Shown piece by piece: positions 5,306 through 5,314 of a stretch of DNA of 5,314 nt. The translations under genes were made by a program, and so were the position numbers. The DNA comes from Victivallales bacterium (GTDB lineage: Bacteria; Verrucomicrobiota; Lentisphaeria; Oligosphaerales; Oligosphaeraceae). The notes under the pieces were generated by a model. It was given only the letters and a program-made list of their open reading frames with translations, ran no database searches and was not told the DNA's origin. The stretch covers positions 1 through 5,314 of the forward strand of contig JAFZZD010000874.1 in NCBI GenBank assembly GCA_017615955.1, read 5' to 3'. The stretch's first letter is position 1, and every line of letters starts with the position of its first letter.

Positions 5306-5314
5306 TCAGGACGC

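Overview
The window looks like a stretch of ordinary bacterial chromosome of moderate GC content, with one AT-rich accessory island and a compact structured repeat. Several features recall PVC-type bacteria such as Lentisphaeria/Victivallales or relatives: the subfamily of short metal-dependent hydrolases seen here, and intergenic heptamer runs of CTGTCCA. That taxonomic guess comes from memory of protein families, not from a database search, and is weak. Nothing in the window points to a plasmid or phage.

Layout. Bases 1-46 hold three tandem CTGTCCA heptamers and the ribosome binding site of recD. The gene at 47-1618 (+) encodes a RecD-type helicase, the alpha subunit of exodeoxyribonuclease V; its recB and recC partners would lie outside the window to the left. 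Bases 1619-1878 have no convincing gene. They contain an imperfect hairpin just after recD, a degenerate 23-bp tandem repeat (about 3.5 units, AT-rich) and a small hairpin followed by a T-rich stretch. A short nucleotidyltransferase-domain gene (1879-2223, minus) sits in this lower-GC region and looks like an acquired or orphaned accessory gene.

Between the nucleotidyltransferase gene and the next gene is an element at 2238-2344. It can be folded into a nested structure: a closing stem, an inner 9-position stem and three hairpins packed around one junction. Its outer stem uses the same GTCCACT heptamer that is repeated at the left edge of the window, and a possibly related GC-rich hairpin is cut off at the right edge. 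This is the most unusual thing in the window.

From the right edge, three genes run leftward on the minus strand as a probable operon: an amidohydrolase-2 family metal-dependent hydrolase (4343-5218), a glycerophosphodiester phosphodiesterase (3587-4321) and a NodB-like polysaccharide-deacetylase-related protein (2358-3578). Gaps are 21 and 8 nt. All three appear to be cytoplasmic TIM-barrel-type hydrolases without signal peptides. Their grouping suggests intracellular breakdown of one compound class, perhaps a glycerophosphoryl- or acyl-decorated glycan fragment, but the substrate cannot be read from the sequence.
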